Shown here: piece by piece, positions 16,913-25,259 of the stretch
How positions within the stretch are numbered: the first letter of the stretch is position 1
Layout of the letters: each line of letters starts with the position of its first letter
Source: Rhodococcus jostii RHA1
Lineage (GTDB): Bacteria; Actinomycetota; Actinomycetes; Mycobacteriales; Mycobacteriaceae
NCBI RefSeq assembly: GCF_000014565.1
Contig: NC_008270.1
Coordinates: 124,001 to 188,000, forward strand
Length of the DNA: 64,000 bases
Reading direction: 5' to 3'
Position numbers and translations under genes: made by a program
Notes under the pieces: model-generated
What the model was told of the DNA's origin: nothing
What the model saw: only the letters and a program-made list of their open reading frames with translations
The model's database searches: none

Positions 16913-18261
16913 TACTGCAACGGCACTTGCTTGACAGGTAGACGATACTGGTTGTGTGGTCCTCGATCTGGTTGCTGCCGAGTTGGAAGCGTTGCATGAG
17001 CGGATCTCCGGTCGGTTCGCCCGGTCGGAGCCGCGGTCCCGGGTCCGTGAATATGTGACGGGTTTGGTTGCGGGTCTGGAACGCAAGAACGGGTGGACCC
17101 TCGCCGAGCGGGCCGGCGAGATCAGCCCGGACGGGATGCAACGGCTGCTGCGGCGGGCGGACTGGGACGTCGACGGCGTCCGCGACGACGTCCGTGACTA
17201 CGTGGTCGAACGCCTCGGCGATCCGGCCGGTGTACTGATCGTCGACGACACCGGATTCCTCAAGAAGGGCACCCGCTCGGCCGGGGTGCAGCGCCAGTAC
17301 TCGGGCACCGCCGGACGGGTGGAAAACTGCCAGATCGGGGTCTTCCTCGCCTACGCCAGCGGCGCCGGGCACGCGCTCATCGATCGGGAGCTGTACCTGC
17401 CCGAATCCTGGACCTCGGACCGGGACCGGTGCCGTGCCGCCGGGATCGGTGACGAGGTGGAGTTCGCGACCAAACCGAGACTGGCGCAACGCATGATCGA
17501 ACGCGCCCTCGACGCGAACGTTCCGTTTTCGTGGGTCACCGCGGACGAGGCCTACGGGCAGGTGAAGTACCTGCGGGTCTGGCTCGAGGAACGCGATGTT
17601 TCGTATGTGTTGGCTACCCGGTGCAACGACGACGTGTTCACCCCACACGGCCGCTCCGGCCGCGCCGACGAGATGATCGCCGCGGTCCCGGCGAAGCAGT
17701 GGCGCCGGATCTCCGTCGGCGACGGCGCACACGGGCCGCGGGAGTATTCCTGGGTGCGGATCCCGATCCGGATCGCCTGGGCACCTGGGCGAGGGCACTG
17801 GCTGCTCGCCCGCCGATCCCTCTCCGATCCGACCGAGATCGCGTACTACATCTGCGCCGGACCCCGCCGCACCACGCTCACGGAACTCGCCACCATCGCC
17901 GGCTCCCGGTGGCGGGTCGAGGAATGCTTCCAACAGGCCAAGAACGAGGCCGGCCTCGACCAGTACCAGGTACGCACCTACCGGGCCTGGTACGCCCACA
18001 TCACCTTGTCGATGCTCGCCCTCGCCTGGCTCGCCGGAACGAAAACCGAAGCGGTAAAGGGGGAATCGGGATCGAAGATCAGGGCATGATCGCGTACACG
18101 CTACCCGAGATCCGCCGCCTGCTCGTGCAACTGATCCTGCGACACGCCCACCCGGACGAGCACATCTGGTCCTGGTCGAACTGGCGACGGCGCCGACAAC
18201 ACCAAGCCCGCACCTCCCACTACCGACGTCGCGGACACCTCCCATAAGTGCCGTTGCAGTA
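16913..18261 (+). mobile_element. IS701-family insertion sequence, complete, with TTAG target duplication
   Basis: Perfect 16-bp inverted repeats TACTGCAACGGCACTT lie at 16913-16928 and, inverted, at 18246-18261. Both ends are flanked by TTAG (16909-16912 and 18262-18265), the YTAR target duplication expected of IS701. Element length is 1349 bp. It lies immediately after the BphS-type kinase and breaks the downstream coupled gene. Confidence 0.95.
16956..18089 (+). CDS. IS701-family transposase, frameshifted near the C-terminus
   Basis: This DDE transposase of the DUF4338/IS701 type reads VDDTGFLKKG (first Asp), VTADEAYG (second Asp) and GSRWRVEECFQQAKNEAGLD (Glu). GTG 16956 is the likely start. 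The frame ends after KGESGS at 18089, but the missing conserved tail (TLPEIRRLLVQLI ... WSWSNWRRRRQHQARTSHY) is intact in another frame until ~18247. A single indel in the AAAGGGGGAAT run near 18055-18070 explains this. It could be an inactivating mutation or a programmed frameshift site. Confidence 0.88.
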   Translation: MVLDLVAAELEALHERISGRFARSEPRSRVREYVTGLVAGLERKNGWTLAERAGEISPDGMQRLLRRADWDVDGVRDDVRDYVVERLGDPAGVLIVDDTGFLKKGTRSAGVQRQYSGTAGRVENCQIGVFLAYASGAGHALIDRELYLPESWTSDRDRCRAAGIGDEVEFATKPRLAQRMIERALDANVPFSWVTADEAYGQVKYLRVWLEERDVSYVLATRCNDDVFTPHGRSGRADEMIAAVPAKQWRRISVGDGAHGPREYSWVRIPIRIAWAPGRGHWLLARRSLSDPTEIAYYICAGPRRTTLTELATIAGSRWRVEECFQQAKNEAGLDQYQVRTYRAWYAHITLSMLALAWLAGTKTEAVKGESGSKIRA

Positions 18262-18470
18262 TTAGTAGTTAGCGTTAGCCGGTGTGCGATGAACAGGGGA
18301 TCAACCGTTCTGGACCCGCCGGATCCTTGAGGGCACGCCGGACCTCCCACTCACAGAGTCGGCGATGACGGGGGAGCGCCCATTAAGAGTGTGTCTCGTG
18401 TGGTTGAAGTGCCTTGTGTGTTGCATAGTGTATATGCGTGGCATAATGACTTGTCACTCTAGTCTATTTT

Positions 18471-18898
18471 GTGCCGGATGCGTTGTGGGAGATGGTCGAA
18501 CCGTTGATTCGGCGGTTCGCGGCTCGTCCGCAGGGTGGTGGAAGCGTGCCGGTCGATGATCGGGCGGTGTTCACCGCGATCGTGTTCGTGCTCACCAGTG
18601 GGTGTGCCTGGCGGCATCTGCCGCCCTCATTTGGGGTCACGGTGCCGACCGCGCACCGCCGGCTCGACGCGTGGGCGGCGGCCGGGGTGTTCGAGAAGCT
18701 GCATCGCGAAGTGCTCGACCTGCTCGGCAGCGCCGGCGAACTCGACTGGACGGCAGCGATCCTGAATGCGTCGAGCGTCCAGACGATTCGGAATGACCGG
18801 ATCCAGCCCCGTCGATCGCGGCAAGAAGGGATCGAAAATCCACGTCCTGTCCAGGTTGGTGGAATCCTGCTGGCGTCGACGTGTCGGCGGCGAATACC
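18471..18898 (+). pseudogene. IS5-family transposase, 5' part, split by IS110
   Basis: The frame MPDALWEMVEPLIRRF to LLGSAGELDWTAAILNASSV is the N-terminal half of an IS5-type transposase (SGCAWRHLPPSFGVTVPTAHRR is the typical DUF4096 segment). After ~18775 the match continues in another frame (SPVDRGKKGSKIHVLS), then VSAANT, where IS110 begins. The remainder reappears at 20354. Confidence 0.85.
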
Positions 18899-18921
18899 GG
18901 GGGGTGTCCCTATGGTTTTCG

Positions 18922-20115
18922 TCAAGCCGCTGAGGGGGTTGGATTCCGGTAGAGTTCCTTGTTCTTGAGCATGGCGTAGAGGACGTCGCAGCGGCGTCGG
19001 GCGAGGCAGATCAGGGCCGCGTTGTGCTTCTTCTTCTCGGCACGCTTTTTGTCGTAGTAGGCGCGACTGGTGGGGTCGTGGAGGGCGGAGAACGCGGACA
19101 GGAACAGCGCTCGTTTGAGCTTCTTGTTGCCGGATCGGGCCGGGTGCTCGCCACGTATCGATGAGCCCGATTTACGGGTGACCGGTGCGATGCCGGCATA
19201 GGCCGCCAGGTGCGCGGCGGAGGCGAAGGCGGAGCCGTCGCCGACCTCGATCAGGATCCGAGCTGCTGTCCTGACGCCGATGCCGGGCATCGAGGTCAGG
19301 ACCCGGGAAAGAGGGTGTTCATCGAGCGCCCTCTCCACGTCCTCGGCGACTGCTTTCCGTTGCTGGAGAGTCCCTTTCAGTGAATCAGCGAGCTTGGGGA
19401 GAACGGTTTCGGCGGCCGCGGTGCCGGGCACCACCACGGTCTGCTCATCGAGGGCGGCAAGGATGTCGGTGGCCAATCGGGCGCCCATGCGGGGTGCGTG
19501 CTTGACCGCGATCGCGGTGAGCTTGCGCTTGCCGGCCTGCCGGATTCCGGTCGGCCCGCCGCAGCGGGAGAGGATCTCGAGCACCGCCGGATGGGCGATG
19601 CGGGGGCCGAGGACCCGCTCGAGGGCGGGGTGGATGGAGGTGAGCAGGCCGCGGATGCGGTTGCTGACCCGGGTGGCCTCGCCGGCGAGGTCGTCGTCGA
19701 ATCCGACGAGGACCTCGAGTTCGGCGAGGGCCTCGTCGCCGGTGTCGACGCGGCGCAGGGTGTGCGGCATGGTGCGGGCGGTATCGGCGATGATGAAGGC
19801 GTCTCGGGCGTCTGTTTTCGCCTGTCCGGGGTACAGGTCGGCGATGCGGCGCATCGCCAGTCCGGGCAGGTAGCCGACGTCGTGGCCGCCTACGCGGGCC
19901 ACGGTGACCGGTAGGGCGCCGATCGTATTGGGTTGGTCGACGACCACCAGCACCGATCCGTGGCTGGCCAGGCGGTCGAAGACCGCCCGCAGCTTCGTCT
20001 CGTCATTCGGCAACGCCTTGTCGTAGATCTTCTTTCCGGCGGCGGTCAGTCCGACGGCGTGGTGCTCACCTTTGCCGACGTCGATTCCGCAGTACACCGC
20101 ATAGTTCGAGTCCAT
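18922..20115 (-). CDS. IS110-family transposase (DEDD recombinase)
   Basis: This complete 397-residue transposase has an N-terminal DEDD RuvC-like domain (CGIDVGKGEHHAV with the first Asp; GQAKTDARDAFIIADTAR with the last two) and a C-terminal Transposase_20 domain (SMPGIGVRTAARILIEVGD, AHLAAYAGIAPVTRKSGSSI) that supplies the catalytic Ser. ATG 20115 begins MDSNYAVYCG. IS110 enzymes recombine DNA under guidance of an element-encoded bridge RNA. Unlike most transposases in this window, it appears intact and could be active. Confidence 0.93.
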   Translation of the reverse strand: MDSNYAVYCGIDVGKGEHHAVGLTAAGKKIYDKALPNDETKLRAVFDRLASHGSVLVVVDQPNTIGALPVTVARVGGHDVGYLPGLAMRRIADLYPGQAKTDARDAFIIADTARTMPHTLRRVDTGDEALAELEVLVGFDDDLAGEATRVSNRIRGLLTSIHPALERVLGPRIAHPAVLEILSRCGGPTGIRQAGKRKLTAIAVKHAPRMGARLATDILAALDEQTVVVPGTAAAETVLPKLADSLKGTLQQRKAVAEDVERALDEHPLSRVLTSMPGIGVRTAARILIEVGDGSAFASAAHLAAYAGIAPVTRKSGSSIRGEHPARSGNKKLKRALFLSAFSALHDPTSRAYYDKKRAEKKKHNAALICLARRRCDVLYAMLKNKELYRNPTPSAA

Positions 20116-20353
20116 TCAGGGGTCGTCCCTTGTGTCTCGGTCGGCCGGTCGCCGATCCGGCATCGACGCCCGGCACCCACGTTACAAAGAGACCTACACA
20201 ATTTCGGTTGGCCTTGTCCCTATCAGCGGTCCGTCGACGCCACCACACCCGGCGACACCACCCCCCGGATCATGCGAGAGACAGGGGGCAACGAGTCATA
20301 CCGGGTCTGGCGACCGTAGCCCTTCTGCGAAGGACCGTAAATAACGTAACGGG
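20116..20353 (-). ncRNA. Candidate IS110 bridge-RNA region (left end)
   Basis: This non-coding segment lies between the transposase start and the element boundary. In the IS110 group the bridge RNA is transcribed from exactly this part. The outer 134 bases are conserved, with six or so differences, in an orphan fragment at 48357-48489, which shows they belong to the element rather than to the target. No folding was computed, so loop positions and guide bases are not assigned. Confidence 0.4.
20220..20353. repeat. 134-bp repeat (IS110 left end), copy 1
   Basis: The segment from CTATCAGCGG to GTAACGGG matches 48357-48489 almost base for base. Here it is the outer end of the complete IS110. The identity stops at the same outer base in both copies, marking the element boundary. 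Confidence 0.9.
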
Positions 20354-20578
20354 GCAGCACGTGCTGCAGCCGATGGTGAATGCGATTCCCTGCGGTGAAG
20401 TCCCGGCGCGGACCGCATCGCCACACCAGGCAAGGTCCGTCTCGGCCGGTACCGGTGGAGGATCGAACGCACCGTCGCCTGGCACACCGGCTGCCGACGC
20501 CTGCGCATCCTTCTACGGCTTGGCCAGAACGTCCCGAAGGGCACCGACCTGACGGCGCATGCGCTCGAGGTACTGTGA
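20354..20578 (+). pseudogene. IS5-family transposase, 3' part
   Basis: This is the continuation of the IS5 transposase broken at 18898. It begins HVLQPMVNAIP, shifts frame (SRRGPHRHTRQGP) and ends with the conserved C-terminal segment LGRYRWRIERTVAWHTGCRRL, with stop at 20576-20578. Internal frameshifts and a missing middle show it was decaying besides being split. Confidence 0.75.
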
Positions 20579-20775
20579 GAGGTCGAGCACCGCCAGAACA
20601 CGCGGGCCCGAACTTCTCGGATGGGGCGTATTCCGGCTGACAGCTGACGTATTCGCCGATCATATAGTCATTCTGATGACCACCCGTATGACCATCTCTC
20701 GAATCCGCTCTTTGTGAATCCGACTGCAGGGCTATTCTCAATGACGGTGACACCGCGCGATTCCCCCGCGGCTGG

Positions 20776-21141
20776 TTACAGGCGCACTTCCTTGCGAGGA
20801 CGACTTTGGAGATGTGCACTCGGCCCGGTTCGCCAAGCTTGCGTCAGAAAATCGCTCAACATGCGCTTCTGTGCGCGAACGTTGGAGGGATCCGGCCGCT
20901 TCGGTTCGAGTGATTCCTGGACCAGCTGTACGAATCGTTCATGGCTGACACCAAAGTGCACCAACACTTCAGCTGGACTTGCACCGCCGAACGGAGCCCA
21001 TCGAATCGCGAATCGGAGCGCCCATCCTTCATCGGGACTCAGCGAGTTTACCTCTACGAAAACGTCAACCTGTTTGAGCCATTGGCGTATCCACGCAGTA
21101 CCGAAGGTCTTGGTGCCGGCATCGTGATCTTGAGTGCGCAT
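20776..21141 (-). CDS. Small putative DNA-binding protein (DUF3263-like)
   Basis: This 121-residue protein has helices suggesting a winged or plain helix-turn-helix: DEGWALRFAIRW, then SPAEVLVHFGVSHERFVQLVQESL, followed by a tail rich in basic residues. The pattern resembles the small actinobacterial DUF3263 family (a length of ~80 residues is usual there). The ribosome binding site is weak. It stands alone among mobile DNA; alternatively it is a chance or decaying frame. Confidence 0.45.
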   Translation of the reverse strand: MRTQDHDAGTKTFGTAWIRQWLKQVDVFVEVNSLSPDEGWALRFAIRWAPFGGASPAEVLVHFGVSHERFVQLVQESLEPKRPDPSNVRAQKRMLSDFLTQAWRTGPSAHLQSRPRKEVRL

Positions 21142-22195
21142 GAGAATCAGAGGTCCTGGGTCGGCTGGACGGAGAATATGGGCAATCGCTCGCCCATCAA
21201 CGGAGATTCGAACGCCTCGGCCGCTGGCCAGACCTTACTCGGTCGGACAATTCCAATCGATCTACGAGTACGCCCAGGCGGCGTCGAGCGCAATAAGGCA
21301 GGGCAACACTGGCATTGGATCATTTCGACCAGACGGCATCGATCCTCGTGATGCTGGACATGTTGACCAACCAGCTCGCTATCGCAGATCAGCTTGACCT
21401 TCTGGCGCGTGTGCGCAAGGGCGGTGATGGACTGTAGTGCCCGGGAAGGGCTAGCCCAGCACGGGGCCAGTACCGGCACACCTTGACATCGTGGTTGGGC
21501 GGCGAGTTTGGACCCTTGGGCGGGGGACTGGGGTCGCTAACTTGTCCAGCAGCGCCCCGGCGACCGCGAGAGCGCCGGCTCCATCGGGTCGGGTGTGGTG
21601 CAGTTTTCGTCAGCACTGCGAGGTGGCCGTAGGCCACCTCGCAGATCACGTACCGTTGCCACGGTGGGCGTCCGGCTGGCAACGGTTTGGGCCAATGAGC
21701 GCCGCGACCGCGCAGGGTAAGTTGCTCGGACGTGCCTGGGCGGGCAACCGGTGGGTGTGGATGTGGTGTTCGGTGGTGAAGTTTGTATCCTCTGTTTAGG
21801 CCATTGTTTAGGCCGCGCCAGCGGGCAGCCAAAGGTACTCCGCGCGGAGCGCATCAGCTGTGGCACCGCTGCGCATTGGGTGGCGAGCAACTTCGCTATG
21901 CGAGCCGGGTGCACCGGACTGGGCGGATCGAATACCAGCACCGCGCCAAATGCATTGGCCGACTGGTGACTTCGAGGAGACGACTGCATGTCCAGCCCAC
22001 CGAGCTACTGCGCCTTCTATTGGGTCGCGGCCAGCTGAAATAGTCAGATCACCGTGACGGCGCCCGCACAATCAGCGCGGGAGTGAGGAGCTTGAGTCAT
22101 GATTGAATAATCAAGACGCAGTGGGTGATGAGCGGGATCGGGCCGAGGAATCGTCGGTGGCCACTGACGTCAATGCTTAGTGCCAAGCGGCGGAG
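21142..22195. other. About 1 kb without a recognisable gene
   Basis: Only overlapping open frames with low-complexity Arg/Pro/Ser-rich translations are present on both strands, without ribosome binding sites or family resemblance. No repeats longer than ~15 bases were noticed. This is probably decayed DNA between mobile elements. Confidence 0.5.
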
Positions 22196-22591
22196 TCAGC
22201 TCCATTCGGTCTCGGTCACTCGGCCGAAAAGCCCGAGCGCTGCCTCAAGCCCGGAAAGGTGACTCAACGCGACCATGAGTGGCCCGTCGAACTTGAGTTT
22301 CTTCATCATGATGGCTCTTTGGGCGCGCAGTTTACCGTCCGCGAACTGACGCCATACGTCCAGCTTTGCCGTCAATGTAAAATCGGGCTCCTTATCCTCC
22401 TGGACAGCTCCCGCGTAGACCACTTCCCCATTCTCAAGATTAATCTGTGCCCGACGATTATCGGTATCCTCGGCCACCCGATAAACGATTGTGACTGTGA
22501 GATCTGAAGTTCCCTCAGTCGTCTCCGGTGTCGTGTTCCACAGCTCGCCGTACTCTTTGATCCATTCTTCGGAAAGCAACTGCTTGGTCAT
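22196..22591 (-). CDS. SCP2-like sterol/lipid-binding protein
   Basis: This 131-residue protein has an SCP2 sterol-carrier-like pattern: a strand-rich first part (LTVTIVYRVAE, RRAQINLENGEVVYAGA), then DFTLTAKLDVWRQFADGKL, and the closing helix ALSHLSGLEAALGLFGRV. SCP2-like proteins bind hydrophobic substrates and often accompany catabolic enzymes. ATG 22591 has an excellent AAGGAGG nine bases upstream, so it is likely expressed. Base composition is less GC-rich than its neighbours. It has no close gene partners; the nearest is the broken CoA-transferase at 23766. Confidence 0.82.
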   Translation of the reverse strand: MTKQLLSEEWIKEYGELWNTTPETTEGTSDLTVTIVYRVAEDTDNRRAQINLENGEVVYAGAVQEDKEPDFTLTAKLDVWRQFADGKLRAQRAIMMKKLKFDGPLMVALSHLSGLEAALGLFGRVTETEWS

Positions 22592-23765
22592 TGAGCTATA
22601 CCTCCTTGAAAAGTTCCCGTCAGGTCCGTGTCGAGTTTCCGCAGCTGCTCGATAGCGGAAAGTGTCCGCGCAGACGGGCTTGATGTCGTGCGGCTCGGCT
22701 AAGTTTGACGTCTGTCACAACGCCCGGGCATCCGGGAAAAGTACGGAAACGGTCCACCTCTGATCGGATCAGACAACACTGTTTCGCTTCGAAGCCGGCG
22801 ACCACCGCGGGATCGTCGAGCAAGAAGCGCTACAGCCGTTCGGGGATGCGGATTGGCTGTGGCTGACCAATCAGGACACGCCGTTCGACCGTAGGTGCGG
22901 GAGCAGGGGAGGGCATCCCCGGAAGCGGCAGGGATTGCCGGTGACGGCGGTAATCATCGCGCCGGTCCTCCCCACCCGTTCGTGGCTGTTACCCGCGAGG
23001 GTAAGGGTGGGGTCTGACATCGCGATCACTGTTCACCAGGTGGTCATGACGACGGACAGTCCGAGCAGGCTCGCCAGCACCGGTGCCGAGAGGTTGGCGG
23101 CGAATGCGCAGAGTGCTGCGCCGCAGGCTAGCTGTTGCGGGGCTGGAATGCCCGCGTGGGTATTGAGCAGCGTGGGGAGCAGGTCGGCGTCGATATGAGC
23201 TCGGGGCGCGGTCCGGGGAGCAGCCAAGTTTGTGTGGTCGTCGCTGATTGCAGCTGATGTCGCTTGATGCGCTGGCTGAGAAGATCTGTCGTCAGTTCGG
23301 CGAGCGCGGGCGGGATGAGGACGGGTTGGTTGTTGAGCGTTTAGGTATGGCCCCGGTGTTCGTGGCGGTGAGATGATCGATTCGTGAGTTCGACTATGCG
23401 GGAGTGGATCTAGCCGTAGAGCAGGACGGGAGTGCCGGCGACATGGAGGCAAAAAGCAGCGCGTCGTCGCACAGGCAACACCGCAGCAAGACCCAGCGTT
23501 CGTGCTCGTTCGAGGGAGGATGCTCGGCGAGGCCCTTGCTCCCGAGCCAGGGCACACGAGTATCGGTGGCGAGCTGGCGCGAGTTGGCCTATCGCACGAA
23601 GTCCCGTAGGCGGCAACGCGGGGTGTTGCCCTCGGCGAGCCAGCATCGACGTCGTCTTGGGTAGCCTCGGCGAGACCGCGATTGTGCTCGGGGGCCGGGA
23701 CAAAAATTGGGCGACGAGGACCCGGTTCCGGGTGTTTTTGGGAACACTGGCGGTCAGCCGTTCAT
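22592..23765. other. About 1.2 kb without a recognisable gene
   Basis: The open frames here read as Arg/Ser/Thr-rich shadows with no ribosome binding sites. The region ends at the broken 3' edge of the CoA-transferase gene, so it was probably brought in by the rearrangement that truncated that gene. Confidence 0.5.
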
Positions 23766-24326
23766 CGCGGTCTTGTTGAACACCAAATTTCCCTTGGTGT
23801 CGCCGACCTCGGCGTGGACCAGGGCGAAGTCGGCGGTGATGGACTCTTCGAGGGCATATGTCCGACCGGCGAATTCCCGGGTCTACCTCGGAGGGGACAT
23901 GCCACCGAACCGTCGGACCCGTACCGCCACGGCAGACCACCGTCGCTGATCGGGGTCCACACCCCCGCCGGGGTGAAGAACGCCGGGATACCCGCCCCTC
24001 CGGCCCGCAGGCGTTCGGCCAACGTGCCCTGCGGGGTCAGCTCCTCCTCGGGTTCCCCGGCCAGGTACTGCCGGGCGAATTCCTTGTTCTCCCCGACGTA
24101 CGAGGCGGGGACCCGCCGGATCCGGCCCGCCGACCAAGATCCCCAGCCCGTAGTCGTCGACGCCGCAGTTGTTGGAGAACACCTCCAGATTCGTGGCCCC
24201 TCCCGCACCGATCGCCGCGATCAACGCGTCCGGAATCCCACACAACCCGAAACCACCCACCGCCAGAGTGGAACCGTCTGTGATGTCGGCGACGGCATCG
24301 CGTGCCGACGGCACTACCTTGTCCAT
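23766..24326 (-). pseudogene. 3-oxoacid CoA-transferase subunit A, frameshifted and truncated
   Basis: ATG 24326 starts MDKVVPSARDAVADITDG with the family motif [13 protein letters not shown]. The frame breaks near 24115, continues as [18 protein letters not shown] to [13 protein letters not shown], breaks again near 23895 and resumes as the segment ending NKTAMNG. The C-terminal tail and the partner subunit B are missing. The intact enzyme (SCOT type) would convert acetoacetate, the product of acetone carboxylase, to acetoacetyl-CoA. Its position as the last gene of the acetone carboxylase operon fits that role, which now must be served elsewhere. Confidence 0.85.
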
Positions 24327-24328
24327 GC

Positions 24329-25138
24329 TCAGGCTCCTGTTGCGAGGGTCGCCAGTTGGGTCAACACCGTCTCGGGTACCGCGCCGGCGGGTATCTCGGC
24401 GAGATAGAACTTCGCATCCTCCACCCGCGATCCCTCGCTGAGCCAGAACTGCTCCGGCACCACGGCACCCTCGGGCCCGTTCAGAATCGAGATAGCGGTG
24501 GCGCTGCGTTGACCCAGGGCCCACCGATAGTGGTCGGTGACATTGAGGATCGGCGAATAGGTCGGAAGTGGCACGTCCGGCAACACGGATCCTGTCCAGC
24601 GTGCGTCGAGCAGGAGTGCCGATACGGGGAGGGCTGCCAGACCGCGTAGCCAGTCGGCGACGTAGATCGACATGTTCTCCGCGTCGTCGACATCGATGTC
24701 TTCGGCCGATCCCGCCCCGCACACTTCGTGCGTCGATGCCAGCCAGACGGTCGGTTCTGGAATCTGCAGGACCAGGGGCGCTTTGGATGTCTGCGCCAAC
24801 ACTGATGCGAGTTCCGACGCCTGCTTGGCCGTCCCTCGGTCGGCGAGCAAGGTCTTGAGTGCGTAGCCGATCCTGGTTCGCGTCGACATTGCCTCACGCA
24901 GGGCATTGTTCGCAGTGAGTCTGGAGCTGTAGAACCGTCCGAGATCGAGCAATGTCACATCGGGGTTCAACAGCCCCTGCGCCTGTCCGATGAAGTTCGC
25001 GTACGCGACGGGGTCCGTCCAGGGCACGGGCTGGCCCCGGAGGAACACCGATTGTGCGTACTCGTGGTGGTCGATGATCACCGCGCGGTCGCGACCGGAC
25101 CGCGGTGCGGACAGGACCGAATCGAAGTCGACTGTCAT
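24329..25138 (-). CDS. Unknown acetone-carboxylase-associated protein
   Basis: This 269-residue protein was not assigned to a named family with confidence. The pattern of alternating strands and helices (LLDLGRFYSSRL, PLVLQIPEPTVWLAS, VSALLLDARW, TAISILNGPEG) is compatible with a TIM barrel like those of UroD or MetE-type proteins. ATG 25138 follows AGGAGATGTC. It sits between the carboxylase alpha subunit and the CoA-transferase relic on the same strand and is probably cotranscribed with them. Possible roles are assembly or regeneration of the carboxylase, or an accessory step. Confidence 0.8.
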   Translation of the reverse strand: MTVDFDSVLSAPRSGRDRAVIIDHHEYAQSVFLRGQPVPWTDPVAYANFIGQAQGLLNPDVTLLDLGRFYSSRLTANNALREAMSTRTRIGYALKTLLADRGTAKQASELASVLAQTSKAPLVLQIPEPTVWLASTHEVCGAGSAEDIDVDDAENMSIYVADWLRGLAALPVSALLLDARWTGSVLPDVPLPTYSPILNVTDHYRWALGQRSATAISILNGPEGAVVPEQFWLSEGSRVEDAKFYLAEIPAGAVPETVLTQLATLATGA

Positions 25139-25259
25139 GACATCTCCTGGAATGAAAGGGTGGTCCGCCCCGAGGGAGGGGCGCGTGGGGTGCGCGGCCC
25201 GAGCCATGGACGGTGAGGACCCGGGCTCGGGCCACGCGGTGTGGGTGGTTGGTTGCAGG

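Larger units (their letters stand above)
18899..20353 (-). mobile_element. IS110-family insertion sequence inserted in an IS5 transposase
   Basis: The element is bounded by the point where the IS5 transposase breaks at VSAANT (~18898) and resumes at HVLQPMVNAIP (~20356). There are no obvious terminal inverted repeats, as expected for IS110. It contains one transposase gene on the minus strand and about 235 non-coding bases on its 5' side. The outer 134 bases of that side recur at 48357-48489. Boundaries are accurate to a few bases. Confidence 0.8.

Noticed and set aside
18262..18470. Remainder of a bphT response regulator right of IS701
   Set aside because: The frame continuing across the TTAG duplication gives ~20 codons without receiver-domain residues; only the start is plausible.
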